This document shows, in pieces, positions 40,799 through 48,244 of a stretch of 64,000 bases of DNA (positions are counted from its first letter, which is position 1; every line of letters begins with the position of its first letter). The stretch covers positions 890,001 through 954,000 of the forward strand of contig NZ_CP087190.1 in assembly GCF_024749165.1 (NCBI RefSeq), in the 5' to 3' direction. The notes below the pieces were generated by a model, which saw only the letters and a list, made by a program, of their open reading frames with translations, was not told the DNA's origin and ran no database searches. Both the position numbers and the translations under genes were made by a program. Origin of the DNA: Pseudomonas sp. B21-023 (GTDB lineage: Bacteria; Pseudomonadota; Gammaproteobacteria; Pseudomonadales; Pseudomonadaceae).

Positions 40799-41229
40799 CG
40801 CTGCATCTCCTCGATCTGCTCCCGCAGTTCTTCGACGGCTTTCTGGAGCTCCTCTACTTCAATCACCTTGGCAACGGAGCTGAGCGCTTCGATCAGGTGG
40901 CGCCCTTGATCCGGCGGCAACTCGCCGGAAGCGATCGCCCGCAAGATGGATTTCGCCGCGCTGGGCAGGTCGGAGTCATCTAGAGCGAACAGCACGGGCT
41001 CAGAGGTGGCTTTGATCGGCGGCACCAAGCGCTCAAGGATCAACCGGCACGCCTGCATATCACCCTTCTTGGCAGCGGCCATCACCTTCTTGGTCACCGC
41101 CTCGGCGCCCTCTGCGAGCTTGGCGCGGATGGCTTGCGTTTGACTCGAGCGCCCGCCTGGGTTGCCGGAGTGGCCTGGCTTGAATTGCCCGCGAGCACTG
41201 CGCCCTGGCTGATTACCCGAATCGTGCAA
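40795..41229 (-). CDS. DUF5681-domain phage protein
   Basis: 144-aa protein whose N-terminus carries the DUF5681 signature GQFKPGHSGNPGGRSS (about residues 13-28), often found in phage genes near terminases. A helical C-terminal region (VEELQKAVEELREQIEEMQR) follows. The start is TTG at 41229, with GGAGGG five nt upstream; the longer frame upstream lacks a site and overlaps another gene. It could act as a small-terminase-like DNA-binding protein, but this is unproven. Confidence 0.7.
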   Translation of the reverse strand: MHDSGNQPGRSARGQFKPGHSGNPGGRSSQTQAIRAKLAEGAEAVTKKVMAAAKKGDMQACRLILERLVPPIKATSEPVLFALDDSDLPSAAKSILRAIASGELPPDQGRHLIEALSSVAKVIEVEELQKAVEELREQIEEMQR

Positions 41230-41398
41230 GGGCGCCCTCCATCGCGAAAGTCGGCTTGTTCTCGGCAAGTGCAATCAGCAGTGCGTTTGCTTCGATGTGA
41301 CCCTGCTCAGCGGCAGCGCGAAGGCGCGCCCAGGCGGCGGAGATTTCTGCCTTGGTGGGCCGTACCTGCTGGCCGCGCAGCTTCGTAGGCGTAGTCAT
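41213..41398 (-). CDS. Small hypothetical protein, first gene of tape-measure operon
   Basis: 61-aa protein (MTTPTKLRGQQVRPTKAEIS...) with a basic N-terminus and a helix pair (AAWARLRAAAEQGHIEANAL). It overlaps the DUF5681 gene by 17 nt. It is the first reading frame after the structured gene-free region, so its transcript probably includes that region as leader. Confidence 0.55.
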   Translation of the reverse strand: MTTPTKLRGQQVRPTKAEISAAWARLRAAAEQGHIEANALLIALAENKPTFAMEGALARFG

Positions 41399-41401
41399 GT
41401 A

Positions 41402-42328
41402 GGGTCCTCAAATAGAGACTTGAGAACCCACATTAGGCCGGATGTGGTCGCATAACCAGTGTTTTATGGGTGCACCTAAGGTGCTACACGTAACTGGACA
41501 TAACGGGATGAATAAGCCTGATTTCCAGGCCTTCGAGAGCGTGTTTTTCGTTGCACTTAATTGGCGCAACCCTAAGTGATACGAACGAGGAATGACTTGC
41601 GAGAGAAGTTGTAGGTGGCGAGGAAACTACGAATGTCTTGTAGTAAGGGGCTGCTGTCTCAGCATCACCCAGGTGGTGACGCAGGTTCGCGCCGCCGGTG
41701 GAAACCTCGCGCCACGAAATGAAGAAGTGCCGTTTTGTGGCGCGCCTGCTCCTGGGCTCCTCATTTTTGAGGACACACCGGCCATCAGGTGAACGATTCG
41801 CTCACCCCCAACGGGGAATACCCGGAGAGCAGGAGGGGTTCGATTTGAAATCGCTCCCCGCATCCGGCCTAGCTGAAGCGAGGTGGGATTTCCTCACATC
41901 GACGGAATGGGCTTATCCCTACACCCTGGCCAACTCTGCCCGGTAGCAGAATTGCAAGGGTGGGGTATCTTGGTCATCCCCATGGCTCAAAAGTGAGCCA
42001 CGTTCACAATTACCTGCTCCGGCCTGCTGTCAGGGCCGCAGGGCCGAATCGGACGATATGGTCTGTCTCGGCTTTTGTTCCGGCTTTCGGACTTCAAATC
42101 CAGAAGCTGGAGACCAAAGCCGGAATCACGGCTTAGCCAAAGCGGGAATTCCCGCCCAGTCCTTTTACGAGACGGTCACGAAAGGGGCTCGGCTGAATTC
42201 TCCGCTCAGCCCGGGGTAATGCCCTCAAAGCTGAGGACATCTCGCCCGCCTGAAGATGCGCTCAGGTTTGAGTACAGCTCGCCGCCGACCGCTCGTGCGA
42301 GATGCGCGGACTTCTGCTTGCATCTCGC
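41402..42328 (-). ncRNA. Candidate large structured RNA or leader, gene-free region
   Basis: About 930 nt without a credible gene but with at least 16 consecutive stem-loops. Examples are 41550-41570, 41708-41744 (8-bp CGCGCCAC/GTGGCGCG), 41788-41806, 41931-41954, 41981-42002, 42078-42125 (10-bp TTCCGGCTTT/AAAGCCGGAA), 42218-42241 (10 pairs) and 42297-42328 (9-bp GCGAGATGC/GCATCTCGC). In six or more stems an A:C mismatch on the plus strand is a G:U pair on the minus strand, which points to a minus-strand transcript. TATAAT at 42383-42378 (minus) is a possible -10. Ends are approximate; a packaging or replication site is an alternative. Confidence 0.6.
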
Positions 42329-42389
42329 TGGTCCCTCTAGTTCGTTCATCTACATCTGGATGCATTATTGACGTTAAATTATAGGATCT

Positions 42390-43388
42390 CTACTTGGACT
42401 TCGGAGTCAGCGAGGCCAGCGATTTTGTGATTTCTATGAACTGATTTTTCTCCAGTTCTATTTTCTTCAGCTCTAGAGTGGTTTGCCCCTTCTCGAGAAT
42501 GTGGTTTCTTTCTGTCTCGGAAAGACTTGAAATGACTTTGTGCGAGGTTTCGGCGCGTTCGATGTGTAGCGCAGCGTCTAGTGAGAGGTATCTTATTTCA
42601 AGGTTGGTGAGTTCGTTTTGGTAATACTTTGCCTCGACCAAGTTCGACTTGTGAAGCCGAAGAAAGAAATAAGCCAGGATCTCAATTGAGATGATAAATG
42701 AAAATTTTGGGATGTAGTGAATTGCAGTAGCGTAATCACTTGATCCGATTGTTGGTCCAGTGTTAAAAAATTTTGAGTAAACTCCGAAGGCATCTGGAAA
42801 TACAAATCCGGCTAGCGCAAGGATTCCCAAGATTGCTAGAGCAACGCCTGCCGCTAGATAGATCGCGCCTCGGAATCCGCAGCGATCTATCTCTCTTCGA
42901 ATTCGGCCAAAAGACGCATCGCGAGTAAGGTTGATAATTGTATTTATTCGCGGTGTCGAATCGGTATCCTCGGTCGCATGTGCATATTTTTGGTAAATAT
43001 ATTTCGGAGTGCTTGTGATTGCGCTGAATTTAATGCTTTTGTTTAGCTGCTCATTTAAGAAGTTAATGTGGGTCTCTTGTGCCTTTATTGTTTCCTTGAG
43101 TTTCGTTCTGTCGTTATGTGTTTTTAGTGCATCAGGATCTTGTTCAAGTATTTTTCTGTCCCTAAATCCTGTCTGAAGAAACCAATATAAGATGTAAAAC
43201 AAGCCTGCAGCAAATAAGATTGGATAGGCGTATTCCGCAATTTTCACCCACGGGGTTGGCTCAAAGCGGAATGGTACATCTACATAGAATTTAAGAAGTC
43301 CGCCAATCACGAGTGGCGTAAGGCTTAATATCCAACGAGCTCTGACTTTCCCATCAATAAAGAGTTTGTTTTGTAAATCTGTGTTCAT
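42390..43388 (-). CDS. Hypothetical AT-rich membrane protein
   Basis: 332-aa protein with four membrane helices: about residues 18-36 and 50-70 (YAYPILFAAGLFYILYWFL), then about 175-200 (AIYLAAGVALAILGILALAGF) and 230-250. A cytosolic coiled-coil region lies between the pairs and a long charged C-terminal helix follows (SETERNHILEKGQTTLELKK). Strongly AT-rich, so probably acquired cargo. No known family. A membrane protein with coiled coils could be a defence or exclusion factor, but there is no direct evidence. Confidence 0.75.
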   Translation of the reverse strand: MNTDLQNKLFIDGKVRARWILSLTPLVIGGLLKFYVDVPFRFEPTPWVKIAEYAYPILFAAGLFYILYWFLQTGFRDRKILEQDPDALKTHNDRTKLKETIKAQETHINFLNEQLNKSIKFSAITSTPKYIYQKYAHATEDTDSTPRINTIINLTRDASFGRIRREIDRCGFRGAIYLAAGVALAILGILALAGFVFPDAFGVYSKFFNTGPTIGSSDYATAIHYIPKFSFIISIEILAYFFLRLHKSNLVEAKYYQNELTNLEIRYLSLDAALHIERAETSHKVISSLSETERNHILEKGQTTLELKKIELEKNQFIEITKSLASLTPKSK

Positions 43389-43486
43389 AGAAGAAGACCT
43401 TTGATTTTTGCGGCATTATGCCACCACTGCAAGCGGGTTGGGCTGACGATGTTCAACTCTGATGAGTGCAGCTGTACGATGAGGCT

Positions 43487-43530
43487 TGCGTTTCCCGTAA
43501 CGGTGGCTTAGAGTGTTTTACCGTTACGGG
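43487..43530 (+). promoter_or_regulatory. Promoter with perfect 11-bp inverted-repeat operator
   Basis: CCCGTAACGGT (43494-43504) and ACCGTTACGGG (43520-43530) are perfect mirror halves, 15 nt apart. They flank a likely -10 (TAGAGT, 43509-43514), with TTGCGT (43487-43492) as -35. They lie 14 nt before the start of a small basic protein, suggesting autoregulation by that protein. Confidence 0.65.
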
Positions 43531-43543
43531 TAACGAGGGCGCT

Positions 43544-43765
43544 ATGACTAACGACAAGAAGCCGAAAACCAATGCTGCCCGGCAGCGCGAATTTCGGGAG
43601 CGACAGCGAGAGCAGGGTTTCAAGCAGCAGACTATGTGGATTCACTCCGAAACGGAGCAGGAAGGGCGCCAGGCGGCGCTAGACGGTAAGCCACTCAAGC
43701 CCCTGGGGAGCAAAGACCCCATCAGTTGGGCGATCGGGTGGCTGAGCGAGAAGGGCAAGCAGTAA
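43544..43765 (+). CDS. Small basic putative DNA-binding regulator
   Basis: 73-aa protein starting MTNDKKPKTNAARQREFRER, with a basic, helical N-terminal half and SWAIGWLSEKGKQ at the end. Size, charge and the perfect inverted repeat before it suggest an Arc/Cro-like transcriptional regulator. The upstream extension was rejected since it would cross the operator. It diverges from the membrane-protein gene. Confidence 0.6.
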   Translation: MTNDKKPKTNAARQREFRERQREQGFKQQTMWIHSETEQEGRQAALDGKPLKPLGSKDPISWAIGWLSEKGKQ

Positions 43766-43790
43766 AGGGTGGGATTCCCCACATTTGAAA

Positions 43791-43830
43791 GTGGCCAACC
43801 CGGTGCGGCAACACCGGGAGGGCCTGCCAC
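43791..43830 (+). promoter_or_regulatory. Leader hairpin before 156-aa gene
   Basis: Nested stem: GTGGC (43791-43795)/GCCAC (43826-43830) outside, CCCGGTG (43799-43805)/CACCGGG (43812-43818) inside. It ends 26 nt before the next start. Similar leaders are, to my memory, frequent in Pseudomonas prophages; function unknown. Confidence 0.5.
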
Positions 43831-43855
43831 ACGACGACACTTGAAGGTACACGTC

Positions 43856-44326
43856 ATGCAACCTAAACAAGATACCAGCACCAAGCAACAAGGCCAACTT
43901 AAGTTCAAACGGCGCAAGCATCCGGCGGCGAAGCTGCCCTACATCGGCACCGAATTTTACACTCCAAAATCCAATGGTCATTGTTTGTGGGACGTTCCAT
44001 TGACCGGTGACTACTGGGGAGGTTGGGACACTGGCCGGGCTCTCTCGCTTATGGCCCTTAAACACATCAAGGCCAACCATGACAATCCGATAGGCCACCT
44101 CGGCGGGATCGCGGCGAGCTGGCTGGAGCGCGCTCAGCAGGCCACACCAGAGGAGTTCGCGACATTGCGCGGCCAGGTGCTCGGTTTCATGCGTACCGTT
44201 GAGGTGGCGGCAATCGGCGGCCTGTTCCACGCTGGCTACGACACTGATTCCTGGGATGAGAAGAGTCTGCTCAAGGAGGCGAACAAGGGCCTCGCGTTCA
44301 GAGCTCCGGCAGAATGGAAGAACTGA
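43856..44326 (+). CDS. Hypothetical phage protein
   Basis: 156-aa protein starting MQPKQDTSTKQQGQLKFKRR, with a basic N-terminus, an aromatic centre (CLWDVPLTGDYWGGWDTGRA) and a helical C-terminus. No family recognised. It follows the small regulator on the same strand and ends before a strong terminator, so the two probably form one transcript. Confidence 0.65.
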   Translation: MQPKQDTSTKQQGQLKFKRRKHPAAKLPYIGTEFYTPKSNGHCLWDVPLTGDYWGGWDTGRALSLMALKHIKANHDNPIGHLGGIAASWLERAQQATPEEFATLRGQVLGFMRTVEVAAIGGLFHAGYDTDSWDEKSLLKEANKGLAFRAPAEWKN

Positions 44327-44363
44327 GGACGGCAAGCGAATCATCACCATGATGGTGACAACT

Positions 44364-44397
44364 GGGCACTACCCTGGATCGGGGTGGTGCCCTTTTT
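44364..44397 (+). terminator. Terminator after the 156-aa gene
   Basis: GGGCACTACCC pairs with GGGTGGTGCCC (one T-G wobble) around TGGATCG and is followed by TTTTT. Confidence 0.85.
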
Positions 44398-44493
44398 CGT
44401 TGTGGGCCCGATAGTCCAGATCTGCATCACGGTGTCGCCGCCCTGGTCCTGCAGTGCGCGTAATTAATACCCTTGGGGGTGGTAAATTATAAA

Positions 44494-44668
44494 GACTGGG
44501 ATATTTTCCGTTCACAGACTCATGGCAAACTCAGCAAATTCGGCAGATGACTAGGAAAAAATCCCAGTCGCTAGGAGGGCGCCCAACGCAACCGGACACA
44601 ACCGGAAAACCGTATGGGAAAAAATCCCAGTCGATGGCGGAAAAAATCCCACCGAAAAAATCGAAATC
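44494..44668. repeat. Iteron-like repeats GGAAAAAATCCCAGTCG
   Basis: Near-identical copies at 44553-44570, 44616-44633, 44638-44654 and a weaker one at 44653-44668. One inverted copy (GACTGGGATATTTTCCG) lies at 44494-44510, followed by AT-rich DNA. They lie at the 3' end of the HTH replication-like gene. This layout resembles an iteron origin or a multi-site operator. Confidence 0.6.
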
Positions 44669-45068
44669 AGGTGAACTTGAAAGGCGCCGGCCCTGGTGCG
44701 ATCTCGAGGTTTTTCCCGGGGCATTCGTCGATGTACGCCCAGGCGAGCGCGTAGAGCGCGCATTGCGCCATTCCTGGCTCCCTGCCGCCCTTCCGGTAGG
44801 TGCGGGTGCGAATGATCAGTCCTGCATCGATCAACTCCTGGAGAGCCGACGCGAGCGTCTTGGCATCCATCTTTCGACCCTCGGCCATCATCTCGACTGT
44901 GCACGCCAAATCGCCGTTGTTGCGCCCGTTGTAATGCCGGCCGAGCTTGATGAGCACGGTCACTGCCTTGGGGCTGAGGTTGTCGAATGCTGGATGCATG
45001 AGCAGTCGATGGGGGAGAGCGAACACCCTCCCGCCGAAGTCGACCTTGTACTGCTTCTTTCTTGCCAT
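44667..45068 (-). CDS. HTH-domain protein, possible replication protein of the element
   Basis: 133-aa protein (start MARKKQYKV; GTG at 45080 is an alternative). The sequence LSPKAVTVLIKLGRHYNG ... ASALQELIDAGLIIRTRTYRKG is a winged-helix fold like those in phage and plasmid replication-initiation proteins. Direct repeats lie immediately downstream, supporting an origin-binding role. No primase or helicase domain is present, so it would need host or helper enzymes. Confidence 0.65.
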   Translation of the reverse strand: MARKKQYKVDFGGRVFALPHRLLMHPAFDNLSPKAVTVLIKLGRHYNGRNNGDLACTVEMMAEGRKMDAKTLASALQELIDAGLIIRTRTYRKGGREPGMAQCALYALAWAYIDECPGKNLEIAPGPAPFKFT

Positions 45069-45128
45069 TCGGCGACTCACACAATGGCGCCGGCGAGCGA
45101 GTTAGACTCACGCCCGCCGGCCGGTGCC

Positions 45129-45398
45129 TTAGTCGATATCTGCGTCCAGGACGTACAGTCCCACCCGGTGCGGCGGACGACCAGGCGCTGCAGCCTGGTA
45201 GCACCACCTGGTCAAGATGCCCCAGCCCTGCCGCCGCAAATGGCGGATCGTGGACGGTGGGTGGACGATATCCAGCTCCTGCGCAGCCTCGATGGACGAC
45301 ACAGGCCCCTTGCGCAGTGCGGCGATCATTCGCAAGGCTTGGGCGTTGGTGGAGTGGTTGTCAGGCAGATCTTCATCTGCGATAGTTTCAGCCGTCAT
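45129..45398 (-). CDS. Small winged-helix protein
   Basis: 89-aa protein with an HTH-like core (GPVSSIEAAQELDIVHPPST) and a short C-terminal wing. Strong ribosome site (AAGGAGCCACT) before the ATG. It lies 60 nt upstream of the replication-like gene on the same strand; possibly a regulator. Confidence 0.65.
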   Translation of the reverse strand: MTAETIADEDLPDNHSTNAQALRMIAALRKGPVSSIEAAQELDIVHPPSTIRHLRRQGWGILTRWCYQAAAPGRPPHRVGLYVLDADID

Positions 45399-45483
45399 AG
45401 TGGCTCCTTTCTGTAGGGGTCAGGCCCAGGTGGTGGTGGTGCACTGCCTGGGCAATTTCTCTCTCCTCGTATCCATCCTTTCG

Positions 45484-45861
45484 CTATGCCCCGCGGCCAT
45501 CAGTCGCTGCAAGCCCCTCAAGCACACGCCCGAGATAGTGCTGACTAGTAGCGGCAGCCCTTGCCGTTGAGCTGGCCAACTTTCGGACTTCCTGCGCACT
45601 GCCATAGCCGCCGGCGATCATTCGCATACCCGAGGCCAAGAGGCTCAGCATTGCGTGGGCTTCGTCTACGGCTTCTCGTAGGTCTTCATAGGTAGGTCGG
45701 TAAGGGGTGGCGCCAGATGCGGGCGGATGGGTAGAATCGAGTCGCTGCGAGTCGTCTCCAGATTGATTTGCGGCACGCTGGGCCAGTGCCTCTAACACTG
45801 GCTCGGCACCACCCTTCACAAGCGCCAGTTTTGGCGTTTGCTTGTCTTCCTTGCTGCTCAT
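45484..45861 (-). CDS. Hypothetical phage protein
   Basis: 125-aa protein, helical in its second half (YEDLREAVDEAHAMLSLLAS). Good site (GGAGGGTTAAGG) before the ATG, which follows the preceding stop by 2 nt. No family recognised. Part of the AlpA-led operon. Confidence 0.65.
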   Translation of the reverse strand: MSSKEDKQTPKLALVKGGAEPVLEALAQRAANQSGDDSQRLDSTHPPASGATPYRPTYEDLREAVDEAHAMLSLLASGMRMIAGGYGSAQEVRKLASSTARAAATSQHYLGRVLEGLAATDGRGA

Positions 45862-45863
45862 CC

Positions 45864-46076
45864 TTAACCCTCCGTTTTGAAGAACTCGAGCACCTGCTCG
45901 GCGCTCATGTCGAAGCGCTCACCGGCCTCCACGCGATTGGTCGTAGCCTCCACCAACATGAAACCGCCACCGTTGTCGACCGAGAGGGTTCGCTTTGTGC
46001 TCTTGATGGCCCGATATCCCTCGCGTTCGGCCACCATCCTGACGCGTGCCTCCAGTGCTGCCTGATCCCTATTCAT
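45864..46076 (-). CDS. Small hypothetical protein
   Basis: 70-aa protein (MNRDQAALEARVRMVAEREG...). The beta-like stretch KRTLSVDNGGGFMLVEA is followed by a helix. Its start overlaps the AlpA-like gene's stop by 3 nt. No function recognised. Confidence 0.6.
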   Translation of the reverse strand: MNRDQAALEARVRMVAEREGYRAIKSTKRTLSVDNGGGFMLVEATTNRVEAGERFDMSAEQVLEFFKTEG

Positions 46077-46273
46077 CGGGCATTCTCTTGGGCAGTGCGC
46101 TCGATGAACGCCTTCAGCTCCGACATCAGGGCCAGGCGGCGGCGCCCGATCTTGAACGTCTTTATCTCGCCCTTGGCGATGAACTCATAGGTGGCCGACC
46201 GGGAAATCCCAAGGATGCGGCCTGCTTCCTCTACGCCCACAGAAAGTGGGGCGGCTTGTATTGCTTGTTCCAT
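46073..46273 (-). CDS. AlpA-like excisionase/regulator
   Basis: 66-aa protein with the MerR/AlpA-type helix-turn-helix (VEEAGRILGISRSATYEFIA, about residues 14-33) and the wing IKTFKIGRRRLALMSELKAF. Such proteins regulate integrase expression and act as excisionases in satellites such as P4. First gene of a four- or five-gene minus-strand operon. It diverges from the RHH-type gene at 46425. Confidence 0.85.
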   Translation of the reverse strand: MEQAIQAAPLSVGVEEAGRILGISRSATYEFIAKGEIKTFKIGRRRLALMSELKAFIERTAQENAR

Positions 46274-46424
46274 GGTGTCTCTCCTTCATCCCGCGGCGCG
46301 GGCTCGAGAGGAATGCTAGGCGAGGAGGATCATGCACGTCAACTGATGTGCAGTGCGTAATGTGAATGCATGGACTTCTGTGGACGTGCCGTATACGCTT
46401 CTACGCCTCAAATGGAGGAATGTG

Positions 46425-46919
46425 ATGACCAAGAACAAGCCCAACCAAGGTGCGCGCAAAACTGAAGCCTTGACATTGCGCCTGGATCCAAAGGTGCGAT
46501 TCCTCATCGACTTGCTAGCGAGACAGAAACGACAGTCGATCACTGGCGTAATTGAGTCTGCGATTGAGACTTACGCGACGAATTTCCACATTGAGGCGGA
46601 TATATGGAGTGAGGAGGATGGAGAAGAAAAAAAACAGACAGTATCAATGTATAGGCTCGCAAAAGAGCTATATTGCACAGATGATTCGTTCCGCTTCATG
46701 ATGCTCGTGTGGCGTTGCCCGAGGCTTTTAAGTTATGAGGAGCTTAGGCTTAAGGAAACTATATACGGCTCAGAGTTTTTCTGGGATCAATATCCAGGTA
46801 GTACAAATCCTGTCGACGATATAGATACTACTCTTCTTCGAGAGCATTGGGCCGCCCTGCTCAAGCACGTAGATGAACATAAAAACTCGCCGACTGTAGT
46901 TCCTTACGAACCTAAATGA
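46425..46919 (+). CDS. Ribbon-helix-helix-like hypothetical protein
   Basis: 164-aa protein starting MTKNKPNQGARKTEALTLRL after a GGAGG site. The N-terminal 45 residues (LTLRLDPKVRFLIDLLARQ then SITGVIESAIETYA) fit a ribbon-helix-helix DNA-binding fold. The rest, AT-rich and acidic, is unknown. Its 3' end overlaps the integrase gene's 3' end by 8 nt (convergent). Confidence 0.7.
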   Translation: MTKNKPNQGARKTEALTLRLDPKVRFLIDLLARQKRQSITGVIESAIETYATNFHIEADIWSEEDGEEKKQTVSMYRLAKELYCTDDSFRFMMLVWRCPRLLSYEELRLKETIYGSEFFWDQYPGSTNPVDDIDTTLLREHWAALLKHVDEHKNSPTVVPYEPK

Positions 46920-48120
46920 GTTCGACTGCAGCCGCCTTACTGTCTGGCGCCAGGTGAGCGTAGCGCAGCGTCATCTTGAGGTCGGCGTGCCCCAGCAGAT
47001 CCCTAATCGTGTTCAGCGGCACACCCTTCATGGCCAACTTCGATGCGAACGTGTGTCGCAAGTCGTGCCAGCGAAACGAAATAATATTTGCCTCTTTCAA
47101 TACGCGATCCCAAGACTTCTTGACGTTATCCATTACGCCGCCAGTTTGGCTTGGGAAGAGCAGAGGTAGGTCATTCGCCTGGTTTTTCCACTCCTTGATA
47201 GTTTGTAGGGCTTCCTTGTTCAACGGGATGTGTCTGGTTTGATCTGACTTTGCCCCTTCGCCCACAACTGTTAATATCTTCTGTCCAATATCAATATCAG
47301 ACCAAGTTAAGTTGAAGAGCTCGCCGCGGCGCAGCCCAGTATTGAGGCTGATAATCGCCATCGGCTTTAAGTGGTCGGTAAAAGACCTGGCTCTCAAGTC
47401 TGGTAGCTCTTCCTTCTTCCGCTCTCGCCGCCACTGGTTTGCGCTGTCACGTTCAGCCCTGATCCGTTCCTCTCGATCGTCCAGAGCTTGGCGCAGTCGC
47501 TGTTCCTCTTCCGAGGATAGGAATCGAACCCGAGCGCGAGTGTCGAGCCGCATCGGCTTGAGCTTGGTCATCGGGTGCTGATCGAGGGCTCCCCACTCGA
47601 CGGCCTTGGAAAGCGCTCCACGTAGGGCTGCAAGTTTTCTGTTTGCCGTGGCGTCCTTCAGGCCGGCAGCAAGCCACTTAACTCGCATAGCCTCCAGATC
47701 GCGCTGATTGATATCAGTGAGTGGTTTCCGCATCAGCGCACCGAAGCTGTACTCTATGGCGTGCCGCGTCTTCTGGTGAGCCTTGTGGTGTGTTTCCAGC
47801 CACGGGTAATAGCTTTCCTCCAGGTAGCTCTGAAGGGTGTGCGCAACTCGACGCTTGCTCTTGGTAGCCACTAGCGGGGCGCCGTGGGCGTGAGCCTCAG
47901 CAAGCCAGCGAGCGGCCTCTCTTCTCGCCTGGTCCAAGGTCATCATGCCCACTCGGCCCAAGGTGGCGGCCTGGTTCCGCCCCCAGGTCACCATATAGCT
48001 GGCGTGGCCACTGGGCAGAACCCTGATCGACAGGCCGGGTTGGGCTGTGTCGTGGATGCGGTAGGCCTTCTCCTGTGGCTGGATTCCGGAGAGTACCTTT
48101 GCGGTGATCTTGGTTTTCAT
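46912..48120 (-). CDS. Tyrosine site-specific integrase
   Basis: 402-aa phage-type integrase. N-terminal arm-binding domain (DUF4102-like, GLSIRVLPSGHASYMVTWGR), SAM-like core-binding domain (about residues 95-190) and catalytic domain with R (NTGLRRGELFNLTW), H-x-x-R (HDLRHTFASKLA), H (LLGHADLKMT) and Tyr (LRYAHL). The start MKTKITAKV was chosen over an in-frame ATG 33 nt upstream. It lies 125 nt from attR, as expected for a tRNA-targeting integrase. Confidence 0.95.
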   Translation of the reverse strand: MKTKITAKVLSGIQPQEKAYRIHDTAQPGLSIRVLPSGHASYMVTWGRNQAATLGRVGMMTLDQARREAARWLAEAHAHGAPLVATKSKRRVAHTLQSYLEESYYPWLETHHKAHQKTRHAIEYSFGALMRKPLTDINQRDLEAMRVKWLAAGLKDATANRKLAALRGALSKAVEWGALDQHPMTKLKPMRLDTRARVRFLSSEEEQRLRQALDDREERIRAERDSANQWRRERKKEELPDLRARSFTDHLKPMAIISLNTGLRRGELFNLTWSDIDIGQKILTVVGEGAKSDQTRHIPLNKEALQTIKEWKNQANDLPLLFPSQTGGVMDNVKKSWDRVLKEANIISFRWHDLRHTFASKLAMKGVPLNTIRDLLGHADLKMTLRYAHLAPDSKAAAVELI

Positions 48121-48136
48121 GGTTAGACATCCGTGA

Positions 48137-48152
48137 CAGCAGGGTGACAGCA
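48137..48152 (+). promoter_or_regulatory. Possible integrase arm site, right
   Basis: CAGCAGGGTGACAGCA, identical to 33641-33656; overlaps the integrase promoter region and so could also regulate it. Confidence 0.5.
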
Positions 48153-48244
48153 AAAATGACTATACGGACCTGTCTCGGCGGACTCAACCAGACGGTATAC
48201 CCCAATGAATGCGGGATTTACCCTGTAATCACAGGGCGCTATAA

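Noticed and set aside
41592..42371. Small ORFs within the structured gene-free region of the element
   Set aside because: No ribosome sites, no family resemblance, and they cross many stem-loops; RNA structure explains the region better.
44547..45416. 289-aa plus-strand ORF with KKSQS repeats
   Set aside because: The repeats are the translated iteron-like DNA, and the rest is antisense to winged-helix genes on the minus strand.
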